Assembly: GCA_014584465.1 (NCBI GenBank) | Contig: JACTMU010000105.1 | Location: 1-62,598 of the forward strand | Direction: 5' to 3' | DNA from: Pseudomonadota bacterium | Lineage (GTDB): Bacteria > Bdellovibrionota > Bdellovibrionia > Bdellovibrionales > JACTMU01 | DNA: 62,598 nucleotides | Shown: positions 7,341 through 16,070 of the stretch, one piece after another | Position numbering within the stretch: position 1 is the first letter of the stretch | How the letters are laid out: every line of letters begins with the position of its first letter | Program-made: the position numbers and the translations under genes | The notes under the pieces: model-generated | What the model was told of the DNA's origin: nothing | Database searches by the model: none | What the model saw: the letters and a program-made list of their open reading frames with translations, nothing else

Positions 7341-8389
7341 GTTTCGCGCCATCCACTTGGTAGTGGACGTCCATAGGTGACGCGCCAAAGATCCAACATT
7401 TGGGTGGTCTTCGAAAATTTTTTATCAATAAAGAGATATCGGGGGATCTCGTGTCCCCCGAATTTTTTCTTATAACGTCGAAGTCCTTTCCCGCGATAGA
7501 TCAATTCGCTTTCACGCAAAAACCAGAAAAGGCATCCAAGGATGCGCTCCTTTGGCAAACAGGCAAATGGATTGAAGCCGAGCGAAGCCTCACGAGCCCC
7601 TTCGATCCGAAAGCGTGTGAGAGTTTGTGAGATCAATAGATCCAAAGCGAAGCGGTGAGCACGTGGCATTTGAATGATATGGTCAAGATACCAACAGGTT
7701 CCATTTTCGTTGAAGTAGGGCAAAGCCGAAACAAAGGCCTCAATTTGGTGAGGTCCCTCTGTTGCTAGGAACCACCTTTCATGCTTTGACAAAGGGTGAG
7801 CAAGCCGCGGCGGGGACAGGATAAAACCTATGGTGGGGCCTCTCTTTGAGGCCAGCCAGGTGTGATAGGCCAATTCAATCTTAGGATGCCAGAGCTCCTT
7901 TTGATCGGATATTTCACGAACTGTCAGTTTTCCGGTTCGAAGGGGGTTCATCGCTCTTCTTACATCGCGGAACCGACGGCCCAACTGATCAAAGCAAGTG
8001 AGGTCGATCAGAGTCGAGGTGCCAGCCAAATGGGAGGTCAAATGGTCCGAAGGTTGGCTCTCCGACTGATAATAACCACAGACGGGACGTTTTTGGGAGT
8101 GAGACCACAGGATGAACCTATCCAGGAGCTCTCGATTGAAACCGGGTCGACCCACCAAGGTCAAAGGTTCCCCGGCAATCACATTTGAGGTTCGGCCCGG
8201 GGAAAAGGCGAGGACTCCTTTGTCTGCAAGAAAAAGATTGAGACCCGTACGAAGTATTGCAGCCATGGGGGGGAAATGGTTGAATTCAACCCACCTTTGA
8301 AGAGTCGTAGGCTCTAACTGAGAGAGGTTCGATGAAGAGATGATCTGAAACACGCTTTTCCCAAACAACACAAATTGAGATAAATCCAA
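7298..8389 (-). CDS. DUF2156-type (phosphatidylglycerol lysyltransferase C-terminal-like) protein
   Basis: A 363-residue cytoplasmic protein. The middle and C-terminal part (NPLRTGKLTVREISDQKELW; FVSALPYFNENGTCWYLDHI) resembles the GNAT-like DUF2156 domain found at the end of MprF/LpiA enzymes, which transfer amino acids to lipids. The membrane flippase part of MprF is absent. The substrate is unknown. The start is TTG at 8389 and no good ribosome site is visible, so the N-terminus is tentative. It overlaps the convergent PepSY-like gene. Confidence 0.55.
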   Translation of the reverse strand: MDLSQFVLFGKSVFQIISSSNLSQLEPTTLQRWVEFNHFPPMAAILRTGLNLFLADKGVLAFSPGRTSNVIAGEPLTLVGRPGFNRELLDRFILWSHSQKRPVCGYYQSESQPSDHLTSHLAGTSTLIDLTCFDQLGRRFRDVRRAMNPLRTGKLTVREISDQKELWHPKIELAYHTWLASKRGPTIGFILSPPRLAHPLSKHERWFLATEGPHQIEAFVSALPYFNENGTCWYLDHIIQMPRAHRFALDLLISQTLTRFRIEGAREASLGFNPFACLPKERILGCLFWFLRESELIYRGKGLRRYKKKFGGHEIPRYLFIDKKFSKTTQMLDLWRVTYGRPLPSGWRETYRDFAMVPSTGLK

Positions 8390-8659
8390 GAGAAGTCAAA
8401 CCTACCACAATGAAGCCGAACAGTGAACAGTGAAATGGAGCAGTGAAGGGGATGATCGAATCCCACTATCCTAGAGACGGTCTTAGGAACTGTGACATAT
8501 ATTTACAGCATTGGAAAACTTTTCAATGGGTTTGGCCGCGTTGGAGTATATTGACATTACGTGATACAAGAGCTTTAGGAATATTAAAAAGTGCATAAAC
8601 CGTGTTTGGAGCAGTTGTTGACTCAGCACTTTGTGCACAGATCCTTAAAAGGAGTATTT

Positions 8660-9232
8660 ATGAAACAGTTGTTATCAACCCTCTTTGTGTTGGCTGTGGT
8701 TGGCGCGCCAATGTTCGCGGTGAATGCCCATCCTGGTCCTCATCGTCACCCTCACATTTTGCCACCACCACCCCCACCACCGATCGTGCCCCCACATCCA
8801 CCGGTACCACCCCCACCACCGATCGTGCCCCCGCGTCCACCAGTTCCACCACCCCCTGCTCCAGACAGAGTGAATATTGGTGAAATCTACATCTCTGACG
8901 ATGCCTCAAACAACGTGGCCTATCTTGGAGATTGTGGACCTGGCCGCAAAAACAAGGCTGTACGAGCACTTATTTTTAAAGGTGGTCCTCGCTTTACAGT
9001 GGCCATTAGAAAGATCACAGTATCTGGAACGCGTCTTAATGGGCGAGTGTTCTTGGAGACCATTGACGTTCCAGAGGGCGTTCATGAGCTTGCACCCCTT
9101 GCAGATAGCAAAGTCTTTGATCTTAGAGGCAGAAGCAGAAAGTGTGTAGAGAAAGTGGAAATGGTTGGTGAGACCATCAGCATTTTCAATGGTGATGCCG
9201 GAGAGCTACTCAAGATTGACGGTCTTTTCTAA
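8660..9232 (+). CDS. Secreted protein with proline-rich stalk
   Basis: A 190-residue protein. The ATG at 8660 follows AAAGGAG; the longer in-frame start at 8591 has no such site. A signal peptide (MKQLLSTLFVLAVVGAPMFA) is followed by a His/Pro-rich stretch and a proline-rich repeat built on PPPPIVPPHPPVP and PPPPIVPPRPPVP. The C-terminal domain, about 115 residues, has two cysteines and a beta-rich character (VAYLGDCGPGRKNKAV). No family recognised. The proline linker suggests a surface-exposed domain. A strong terminator follows. Confidence 0.7.
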   Translation: MKQLLSTLFVLAVVGAPMFAVNAHPGPHRHPHILPPPPPPPIVPPHPPVPPPPPIVPPRPPVPPPPAPDRVNIGEIYISDDASNNVAYLGDCGPGRKNKAVRALIFKGGPRFTVAIRKITVSGTRLNGRVFLETIDVPEGVHELAPLADSKVFDLRGRSRKCVEKVEMVGETISIFNGDAGELLKIDGLF

Positions 9233-9272
9233 ACATTGACGATAAAGAGTTGAAGCAATTCTTCTCAAAAAG

Positions 9273-9309
9273 AACCTGGAAGAGGTTATCTGCTTCCAGG
9301 TTTTTTTTT
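9273..9309 (+). terminator. Rho-independent terminator
   Basis: Ten-base arms AACCTGGAAG (9273-9282) and CTTCCAGGTT (9293-9302) pair perfectly and run into a stretch of T residues to 9309. It lies 40 bases after the proline-rich protein gene and very probably ends its transcript. Confidence 0.9.
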
Positions 9310-9517
9310 GTAAAATCGGGGTCTAGAGATACTGGGCTTTGGAACAGGTCTGGTTGAGGTCATGGCGCGCTTGTTTTTGTCCTCATGGATGGCTGCCGGA
9401 GCAATTGGCGAAGTTGATGGCTGTTCTGCGCCAGGCGCCATTTGTACTACCAACTTCAGCAGGTTCTGTGGCACCATCATAAGAGCGAATGAGAACTTTA
9501 TATTTGGGAGGTAGGCT

Positions 9518-9805
9518 ATGCCGGCGGTTCGAGGGTTTCTTCTTCTTTTGGTATTTGGAGTGTGTTCCTATTATGGTGAATATTCGTTGGCGTGTGGGTC
9601 CGAGGGCTCATGTGCAGAGGAGGGGCACAGTTGTCAGGGAGGTGCTCAGATGAATGGGATGAGCAATGAGGAGCTCTTTTCGATGATGGACACCAATAAG
9701 GACGGGAAGGTTGACAAGAAGGAGTTCGCCGCTCATCACAAGTCGAATCATCACCACGGATCAGAGATGGGGAAGGCCAAGACTGAACCAGCCAAGCCCC
9801 AATAG
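9518..9805 (+). CDS. Small secreted EF-hand protein
   Basis: A 95-residue protein with GGGAGG before the ATG. A hydrophobic signal (FLLLLVFGVCSYYGEYSLA) is followed by a Cys-rich segment (CGSEGSCAEEGHSCQGG) and one canonical EF-hand loop (DTNKDGKVDKKEF, near residues 59-71). A His-rich tail (HHKSNHHHGSEMGK) follows. It may bind calcium and perhaps transition metals in the periplasm or outside the cell. Single-EF-hand exported proteins of this kind are common but poorly characterised. Confidence 0.75.
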   Translation: MPAVRGFLLLLVFGVCSYYGEYSLACGSEGSCAEEGHSCQGGAQMNGMSNEELFSMMDTNKDGKVDKKEFAAHHKSNHHHGSEMGKAKTEPAKPQ

Positions 9806-9831
9806 GCGCGCCCAGCATCGGATGCTTGCCC

Positions 9832-11091
9832 TTATTCAAGATAGGGGAAGTTAAAACCCCGAACTTCGGTGGGCGGGCTGCCCTCAAGGCCGACTCTCTT
9901 TAGGAGTCCCAGTCGTGAGGGGTAAAGCAGGTAAAGGTGTTCGGATGAAAGTCGTGTAAGTGTCTCGTTTTCGATGGAAAGATCAGCAAGAGATAGAAAG
10001 TCAGAGTATCGGTAACGGTGCAAACTTCGTCCACTGAGGATGTCGTCCACTGTTTTGACGCTTTGATCATCGTTGTCAGGAAGAGGACCTTCAATGAAGG
10101 TCCATCGATCCGTAGTGGCGTCAAGCAGAGAAAAGAGCAGGGGCTTCGTTTCACGTACAAGAGATTTAGTTCCAATCGTGGTGCCGTTAACGTAGTAGAG
10201 GGTGAGTTTTCCATGGGACTCTGAAGAGTCCAGGATGGCGAAATGAGGTACATTGCTTTTGGAGGCCTTCAAGAGAGATTGAGTGGAGAGATCAATCTCA
10301 ATTTGATCTAAGATCTCCCCAGTGTCTATGTTGAAGAGCATCGCTTGGGATCTTCCTCGAATCAAGACGGACTCGGGATGCTCGTTGGTCATGCCGACCC
10401 ACAAAATGTCCTTTTCCATGGGAGAAGCTGTCTCAGTAAAGATCCATTTTTTTTCTGACAGAGACTCTTCGACTTGGACGATCGCAATTTTTCGATCACT
10501 CAGTGCGAGAATCAACTCGCCACGACTGTTGAGATCTCCAGCCAGGAGGGAACGAGAATCACCCAAAACAGGTCCTGCGGTCCACGAATCGACCACGTGA
10601 CCATTAGGATCTAATTTAAGAAAGGAGGTCGCAGAGTTGAAGTCATGGACGATGAGGTAGCCCTGGTCAAAGTCATAGGCGATTGACTTGATCACTCCTC
10701 GCAGCTGCACAGGTTGATGAACTCCCTGGCCCAAATGGTCATAGATAGAGATGTTGGTCGAAGTCATGTCAATCAAGTAGTTGCCACTTGGGGGATTTAG
10801 GAGGAAGTGGGATTGAGATGCATAGAGTGGCTTCAGAGCAAAGAGATGCTTCATCTGATTGAGGTTGAATTTATGAATCAATTGAACTCTCTTATCGTAC
10901 ATATAGACAAACTCATCGCTTGAGCTGTCAACTCTTGCGACCACGGTGAGCTCACTGGGGAGCTGCCCGACGATGTGATCATCCATATTGTTTTGAAATG
11001 GATCGCCATTGCATCCAAGAACCATGCTTAAAACGAAAGTCCATAAAGAGGTCCAACTCAATTTTTTTAAGAAGACAATGCTAGAATCCAT
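9832..11091 (-). CDS. Lipoprotein, probable beta-propeller fold
   Basis: A 419-residue protein with a lipobox ending at Cys27 (VLSMVLGC). The mature part has repeating blade-like beta segments (VARVDSSSDEFVYMYDKRVQ; LLAGDLNSRGELILALSDRK; LIVHDFNSATSFLKLDPNG) that suggest a propeller. AGGAG precedes the ATG. Its first 11 bases overlap the end of the HExxH gene upstream, so the two are co-transcribed with the TIGR02147 gene. Function unknown; probably surface or periplasmic. It ends 26 bases from the convergent EF-hand gene. Confidence 0.7.
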   Translation of the reverse strand: MDSSIVFLKKLSWTSLWTFVLSMVLGCNGDPFQNNMDDHIVGQLPSELTVVARVDSSSDEFVYMYDKRVQLIHKFNLNQMKHLFALKPLYASQSHFLLNPPSGNYLIDMTSTNISIYDHLGQGVHQPVQLRGVIKSIAYDFDQGYLIVHDFNSATSFLKLDPNGHVVDSWTAGPVLGDSRSLLAGDLNSRGELILALSDRKIAIVQVEESLSEKKWIFTETASPMEKDILWVGMTNEHPESVLIRGRSQAMLFNIDTGEILDQIEIDLSTQSLLKASKSNVPHFAILDSSESHGKLTLYYVNGTTIGTKSLVRETKPLLFSLLDATTDRWTFIEGPLPDNDDQSVKTVDDILSGRSLHRYRYSDFLSLADLSIENETLTRLSSEHLYLLYPSRLGLLKRVGLEGSPPTEVRGFNFPYLE

Positions 11092-12295
11092 AGTGAACTC
11101 CTAAATGTGTGGTCCATAAATTTTTGTTGTAAGAGAGGTTCAAACTTCGATATTCGTAATTGGCAGAGAACAGTTCGCTTCCCAACGTGAGCCACATTCC
11201 GAAGTTCAGTGGGAAGTAGTAGTCAAAACCTAAAGCCAACTGAGGCTTATGAAGTGATTCTTTATCTTCGTCCGTTATAGAAACGGAGGGATCGGAGGCC
11301 TCATAAGTGTAGGCAGAGAGGTGAAGTCCCACCTTGACAAGAAGGTGAGACTGTCCCCAAAAGGTCAGGGGATCTTTGAATGGGGAGTAGCAAAAGGAGG
11401 CGCCCAATTCAACACCTGGAATCGTCTCCTTAACTTCGAGACTCTCCTCAAGCTTCTTGGAAAACGTGATTGAGCGTGCCGCAACGTAAGAACCAATCCA
11501 GCTCCACTGATAGCGAAACTCGAACAGGGCTCCCCAGCCACCGGTCGTGTTCAAGAGATAGGTACGATCACCAGAGGAGACGGCTGTAGATCCCAGTTTG
11601 AGCCCGACCCAACGCCGTTTGTTACTTCGAGAGAGGTTGAAGGTATCTGAATAGTGCCCCAGTTGTTTGAGCTCGACGGCCTTCATGGCCACTGTGGCCC
11701 CGAGTGAATTGAGAAGCTTTCGTCCGCCACCGGCATTCTTAAAGGGCCCATAGGATCCCGTATCTGTGATCGCATCTTCACCAATTTTGACAAGATGGAA
11801 GAGTTCATGGGTCAAAAGGAAGATGCGCTCTTTTTGTTTAAGGTCCAAGAATCGAGGGCGATGGATCGTGATCTGCTGTTTTGCCGCATCGGTGACCGCA
11901 TCTACGACTTTGTGATCTCCCTCGGTGTTGATGGTGATGGCGGTCTCGGCCCAGAAGAACTGAAGAGAAGATTGTGGATCAAGAAGACTTGAAAGATGGC
12001 TCCGTTGGTTCCAGAGCATCTCTTTGCAAAACTCTTGCTCATGGTCGTTGAGCTGCAGGAGAGGTTCACAGAGTGGATCTTGAGCAAGCTCTTCAGGACA
12101 AGAGCATTCACTCTTTTCATCAAGTTTTTGAAGGGTCTCTTGGATCTGTTTGATGGTGATCAGCAGATCCACATCGGTCGTCGTTCCCCCATTTCCTACA
12201 AACGTTGAAGCAAACACCATCTGAGGCGCAAAGAAGATGAGAAGGGGGATCAAAAGGGCCTTGATCTCCAGTCCAAATCGAAACTTAGATTTCAC
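11081..12295 (-). CDS. Exported HExxH protein with barrel-like C-terminus
   Basis: I start it at the GTG at 12295, which has a perfect AGGAGGT upstream; a longer ORF to 12391 exists. That gives 404 residues. A signal peptide (IKALLIPLLIFFAPQMVFA) is followed by a Cys-containing stretch and then a HELFH motif at residues 163-167, the zinc-binding signature of metallopeptidases, within LLTHELFHLVKIGEDAI. The C-terminal 200 residues alternate aromatic and polar residues and end in HLGVHYGF, which fits an outer-membrane beta barrel. I cannot place it in a known family. It overlaps the regulator upstream (11 bases) and the lipoprotein downstream (11 bases), so the three probably act together. Confidence 0.65.
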   Translation of the reverse strand: MKSKFRFGLEIKALLIPLLIFFAPQMVFASTFVGNGGTTTDVDLLITIKQIQETLQKLDEKSECSCPEELAQDPLCEPLLQLNDHEQEFCKEMLWNQRSHLSSLLDPQSSLQFFWAETAITINTEGDHKVVDAVTDAAKQQITIHRPRFLDLKQKERIFLLTHELFHLVKIGEDAITDTGSYGPFKNAGGGRKLLNSLGATVAMKAVELKQLGHYSDTFNLSRSNKRRWVGLKLGSTAVSSGDRTYLLNTTGGWGALFEFRYQWSWIGSYVAARSITFSKKLEESLEVKETIPGVELGASFCYSPFKDPLTFWGQSHLLVKVGLHLSAYTYEASDPSVSITDEDKESLHKPQLALGFDYYFPLNFGMWLTLGSELFSANYEYRSLNLSYNKNLWTTHLGVHYGF

Positions 12296-13121
12296 GCGCA
12301 CCTCCTGTGGGCGAGAGATTGAGAATGAATTGATAGAGCTGACGACCATGATTGTGGTTTTCAGAGGCAAATTTCTTAAGCTCTTCTGCAAAATCTGCGA
12401 TCAGTTCCAGGAGTTGGGCATACCCCTCTTCACTCAGAGGAAGGATCAATGCATTGGCGTAGCGGCGGTGAGGTCCAAAAAGATCTATGGCATCTCGGGC
12501 AACCCCGAGTGCGCCCTTATGAAATTGTCGGATCTTGTGATCGGAGATTCCAGGGTCTGCGACCGCAAGTTGGGTCTCAACGACGATTCGATGATCGAGA
12601 GTTTTGCGTAGATAACCTTCTCGTAGCAAAAATCTGAGAGAGCCCTCGAGTCTCTTTCGTGAAGCAAGATGGGAGAGCATCTGAAACAAGAGCTCGGGAT
12701 TCTTCTGGACATCTTCGATCTGAAAGCAGTCCTTGACGTAGACGTTGATCCAATCTTTGAGAATGTGGGTGGAGACCTCTCTTTGTCGCGAGGGGCTTTC
12801 ATTTGCAGTGGGATTCACAGAGGTTCCATCCTGACGGTGTCGGTGGCCCTCAGCCTGTCTGATCCAATCACTGAGGTAGCGTCTCTCCTTAGGAGTCAAA
12901 TGGAGGAGTTTGCCGATCTCTGAGACGCGATCGAGGTTGATCTTTCGTTTTCGTTTGAGAATCAATGAAATAAGGGATGGAGAGACTCGACGGAGGCTCT
13001 GAGTTTCACCTTTGATCGAATAGGAGGGATCAACTCGTTTTTGGTAAGAGATCATCTCTTGAACAAAGTCGACCACATCGTGATATTCGCTGATCACAGG
13101 TCGTTGCACTGGATCCCCCAT
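12285..13121 (-). CDS. TIGR02147 / DUF4423 family regulator
   Basis: A 278-residue protein from ATG 13121; a TTG immediately upstream is also in frame. An N-terminal HTH-like region (SPSLISLILKRKRKINLDRV then GKLLHLTPKERRYLSDWI) is followed by the DUF4423 domain (KDWINVYVKDCFQIEDVQKN, SHLASRKRLEGSLRFLLREG, and VARDAIDLFGPHRRYANALI near the end). It is a second family member in this window, and here it heads an operon with the HExxH and lipoprotein genes, overlapping the first. A short palindrome lies 117 bases upstream and may be its operator. Confidence 0.8.
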   Translation of the reverse strand: MGDPVQRPVISEYHDVVDFVQEMISYQKRVDPSYSIKGETQSLRRVSPSLISLILKRKRKINLDRVSEIGKLLHLTPKERRYLSDWIRQAEGHRHRQDGTSVNPTANESPSRQREVSTHILKDWINVYVKDCFQIEDVQKNPELLFQMLSHLASRKRLEGSLRFLLREGYLRKTLDHRIVVETQLAVADPGISDHKIRQFHKGALGVARDAIDLFGPHRRYANALILPLSEEGYAQLLELIADFAEELKKFASENHNHGRQLYQFILNLSPTGGAREI

Positions 13122-13237
13122 CAAACCTCAAACTCTCCCAGACTCTATTCGTTGAAGTGAAAATAGAAGGGGCCATCTTCATGGCTCCCTGTTTGACTCT
13201 ATTCTATTGAGATGGCTTATCTTTTCAACTCATTTGA

Positions 13238-13252
13238 TTTTACATTGTAAAA
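13238..13252. promoter_or_regulatory. Palindrome, possible operator
   Basis: TTTTAC ATT GTAAAA is a perfect palindrome with a 3-base centre. It lies upstream of the TIGR02147 operon (start 13121) and beyond the 3' end of bioA. An operator for the regulator operon is plausible but not shown. Confidence 0.35.
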
Positions 13253-13384
13253 CAATGCAGAGTGTCAAAATCAATGTCAAAGTCGATGGATGGTCACCAA
13301 TCGTCGGAGACGAAGTAATCGTCTGGGACGCCACCTGGAGTCGCTGTTCCCCCCATAGCTCCATCGGAGATCTGGTACAAATAT

Positions 13385-14632
13385 TTAAAGAAATGAAGCA
13401 ATGATCTTCCATGCACTGGCAACTTCTGCCGGAGTTGTGCAGTAGGGTGGCAGGAGATAAATCGTGCTGCCCAGTGGACGCAGAAATAGGCCGTGATTGA
13501 GTGCAGATCGACTCAACTCCTGCTGAAAAGTAGCACCATAGGGAAGGTCGGCTTTGAGTTCCACGACCCCTATGGCCCCTAGGGACCGCGTACTTCGAAC
13601 ACCCTCCATCATCGCAAAATCAGAAAGGGACCTTCGGTGAGCGCGTTCGATCTCTAAAACTCTTTCAAGGACTGGTTCACGTTTAAATATTTCAAGACTC
13701 GCAACGGCGGCTGCGCATGAAATTGGGTTTCCGGTGAAGCTATGTCCATGAAAGAGCATCCGATCGACATCATCAGAATAGAAGGCATTGTAAATTTCCT
13801 GTGTTGCAGCGGTCAGTGAGAGAGGAAGAAGCCCCCCAGTTAGCCCTTTTGAAAGACATAGGATATCGGGAACAAAGCCCACCTGTTCAAAAGCAAAGAG
13901 TGATCCTGTTCTTCCAAGCCCAGTCATAACCTCATCGAAGATCACCAAAATCTTCTCTTGTCGAGCCAAATCGCAGATGGCTTTGAGAAGCTTTGGCGGA
14001 GTGAAGATCATGCCACCTGCTCCCTGAACCAAAGGTTCAATCAGAATCGCAGCGATCTCTCCACGATGATGATCCATCTTCTTTCGAAAATTCTCAATCC
14101 AAAGCTTCCCGCCCTCTTCCTCCGTTCCGCCCTGTTCGCAGCAGATGACATCGAATTGGAGATCTCCATAGGCCTTGGAAAAGGCTGTGGTGCCACTCAC
14201 GCTCATGGCACCACAGGTGTCTCCGTGATAACCGTGCTCGAAAATAAGAAAGCGTTTCTTTTGAGGAAGACCACTTTGAGACCAGTACTGGTAGACCATT
14301 TTGATGGCCACTTCAACCGCCGTTGAGCCATTGTCGGAAAAGAAGAGATGGCTGAGTGATTCTGGAAGGACCTCTCCCAACAACTCCGTAAGCCTCTCGG
14401 CAGGTTCATGGGAAAAATTTGCAAAGACAACTTGATCCAGTTTGCGGCACTGGCGAGCGATCGCTTCACTCAAATATGGATGGTTATGGCCATGGGTGAT
14501 GACCCACCAGCTGGAGATCCCATCGAGAATCTTTGCTCCACTCTTGAGGTAGAGATAGGAGCCCTGGGAGGACTCAACTCTTAGAGGCTCAGGGGCAATC
14601 TTCATCTGTGTGTAGGGCCGCCAGATCTTCAT
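13385..14632 (-). CDS. bioA: Adenosylmethionine-8-amino-7-oxononanoate aminotransferase
   Basis: BioA transfers the amino group of S-adenosylmethionine to KAPA to give DAPA in biotin synthesis, using pyridoxal phosphate. The 415-residue protein has the usual family features: WRPYTQMK at the start, LDGISSWWVITHGHNHP, NGSTAVEVAIKM, IFEHGYHGDTCGAMSVSG, the Asp of IFDEVMTGLGRTG and the PLP-lysine segment LSKGLTGGLLPLS. ATG 14632 gives the start expected for the family; a TTG at 14662 would add 10 residues. No other bio gene is present nearby. It is divergent from an HNH gene remnant. Confidence 0.92.
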   Translation of the reverse strand: MKIWRPYTQMKIAPEPLRVESSQGSYLYLKSGAKILDGISSWWVITHGHNHPYLSEAIARQCRKLDQVVFANFSHEPAERLTELLGEVLPESLSHLFFSDNGSTAVEVAIKMVYQYWSQSGLPQKKRFLIFEHGYHGDTCGAMSVSGTTAFSKAYGDLQFDVICCEQGGTEEEGGKLWIENFRKKMDHHRGEIAAILIEPLVQGAGGMIFTPPKLLKAICDLARQEKILVIFDEVMTGLGRTGSLFAFEQVGFVPDILCLSKGLTGGLLPLSLTAATQEIYNAFYSDDVDRMLFHGHSFTGNPISCAAAVASLEIFKREPVLERVLEIERAHRRSLSDFAMMEGVRSTRSLGAIGVVELKADLPYGATFQQELSRSALNHGLFLRPLGSTIYLLPPYCTTPAEVASAWKIIASFL

Positions 14633-14981
14633 AGGGCCCCGTTCTATCTCGATCCTTTGCAATCTTCAAGAGGTGAAATCCTCGAGCCATCTTTTGCCAA
14701 TCCCATCAAATTTCAGAGAACTGAAGAGGTCACCGCAGCAGAATTCTATTGTGGAGGCGACGACCGCTCAAAGATTCAGTAAGGAGCTCACTCCGCTCCA
14801 GACTGAAGGCGGATCGATCCCGTCTTGGACTGAGGGTCATACTTCGCACTCAAGGAGTAGCTCCACCAACCTGGGCCGCCATCGCCAGTGCAGCTGTCGC
14901 CGCCCCCGTCACCTTGCCCATCAATTGAGAACGAGTTTTGGTCTCCATAATACTCAATTTCTCCATTCAGGTAAGGACCAC
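14633..14981. other. Region upstream of bioA without a clear gene
   Basis: I see no intact gene. A minus-strand frame ending at 14788 reads GEIEYYGDQNSFSIDGQGDG near its C-terminus, which looks more protein-like than random and could be the tail of a lost secreted protein. The + strand frame that continues into the HNH remnant shows no family features in this part. Confidence 0.35.
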
Positions 14982-15350
14982 ATGGAATTACCGGACAGCC
15001 CCTATTTAGAAGAGAACGACCCAACACGCACGAAAAGGTTTCAGCGCAAAGATCCAACAGCAAGTACAACGCAGGATTTCATGGCAGCCAAGAAACAGAG
15101 CAACATAACTCGATCGCGCTACATTCCCGTCCAGATCAAGCAAGAGGTTTGGCACCGGTCTCGGGGACGTTGTGAGTATGTCAGTTTTGAGGGGATAAGA
15201 TGTGAAAGTACCTATCAACTTCAATATGACCACATCCAACCCTTAGCACTGAGAGGTTTCACAAAGCTCTCTGACATCAGACATCTCTGTAGGGTGCACA
15301 ACCTGCATGAAGCCTCAAGACTTGGCATTGGGGGAGAAATCCGGATCTGA
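14982..15350 (+). pseudogene. HNH endonuclease, C-terminal remnant
   Basis: The last 80 residues read TRSRYIPVQIKQEVWHRSRG, CEYVSFEGIRCESTYQLQYD, then HIQPLALRGFTKLSDIRHLC. That is an HNH nuclease domain with paired Cys, the DH of the first His, and the RHLCRVHN end motif. Full-length relatives have several hundred residues before this domain. Here the preceding frame (from 14673, with ATG at 14982 and 15081) shows no such domain. It is probably a truncated gene, though a short protein from 15081 could still be made. Confidence 0.6.
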
Positions 15351-15464
15351 AATCAGAAGTGAATTAAAAATCATGAGAGCTTCTATCAGGTTCGAAATGC
15401 TCGAGAGACAAGTTGTGTCGCAGATTTTTCGGTACAGACTCTTTGTGAGATCAGACGATTGTTC

Positions 15465-16070
15465 TTACTGTTTATTTTTAGATTCGTCTTGGCGGCCGTT
15501 GTTGACCTTTTGACCGTCTTCGATTTTGTCTAATTCGTCTGAATGCATAGTGTTGTGGACGTTTGTTACTGGGTTGAACGTGCGTGTAAAGTGGTACAGC
15601 GTATTCTTCTGGCCTTTTTTGAGAGTTGCTTTTTGGACCTCAAGCGTTTCGCCTACTATTGGGTAAGTTAAATAATTCCCTTTGGAGTCCTTGACAGTGC
15701 ATTTGCACTTGTCAGTAAAAAATTTCTTTACGCCAAATTTGAGTTTGGCGGCGGCTTCTTTTTCGCTTACAACTTTTGGCAACGTAATGATGTCCTTTTC
15801 GAGGCTGTAGGAATCGCGACCGTCCATCCAGTCACAAGTGATGTAATAGTCCGGGCCATAGATTGGAGTATAATCTGATTTCCATCCAAAGGATTTCTTC
15901 ATTTCCGCTCCGTTGAGTTGGCAGGCGCTGAGGGCATTGAAGAATTGAACTTCGACCGTGTAGGTTTGTTTTTCGGATTTGTCCTCGGCTTGGGCGAGTG
16001 AACCTAGAACCAAAATAAGAAGATTGAGTGATCGTAGAGTGTTTTTCAGTGGTGCAACTCCTTTAGTCAT
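15465..16070 (-). CDS. Secreted protein of unknown function
   Basis: A 201-residue protein. A signal peptide (LKNTLRSLNLLILVLGSLAQ) is preceded by ATG at 16070 with AGAGGA upstream. The mature part has four cysteines (ALSACQL, YITCDW, KCKCTV) and a charged tail. No family recognised. It lies between remnants (HNH gene and palindromic repeat), in a region that appears to be acquired or rearranged. Confidence 0.6.
   Translation of the reverse strand: MTKGVAPLKNTLRSLNLLILVLGSLAQAEDKSEKQTYTVEVQFFNALSACQLNGAEMKKSFGWKSDYTPIYGPDYYITCDWMDGRDSYSLEKDIITLPKVVSEKEAAAKLKFGVKKFFTDKCKCTVKDSKGNYLTYPIVGETLEVQKATLKKGQKNTLYHFTRTFNPVTNVHNTMHSDELDKIEDGQKVNNGRQDESKNKQ

Noticed and set aside
9362-9513. 50-codon + strand frame and a 64-codon minus-strand frame in the same gap
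   Set aside because: Neither has a good ribosome site or protein-like features. The + frame ends in the ribosome site of the EF-hand gene.
13207-13404. Small + strand frame between the TIGR02147 and bioA genes
   Set aside because: No ribosome site, no recognisable protein, and it covers the palindrome; probably not a gene.
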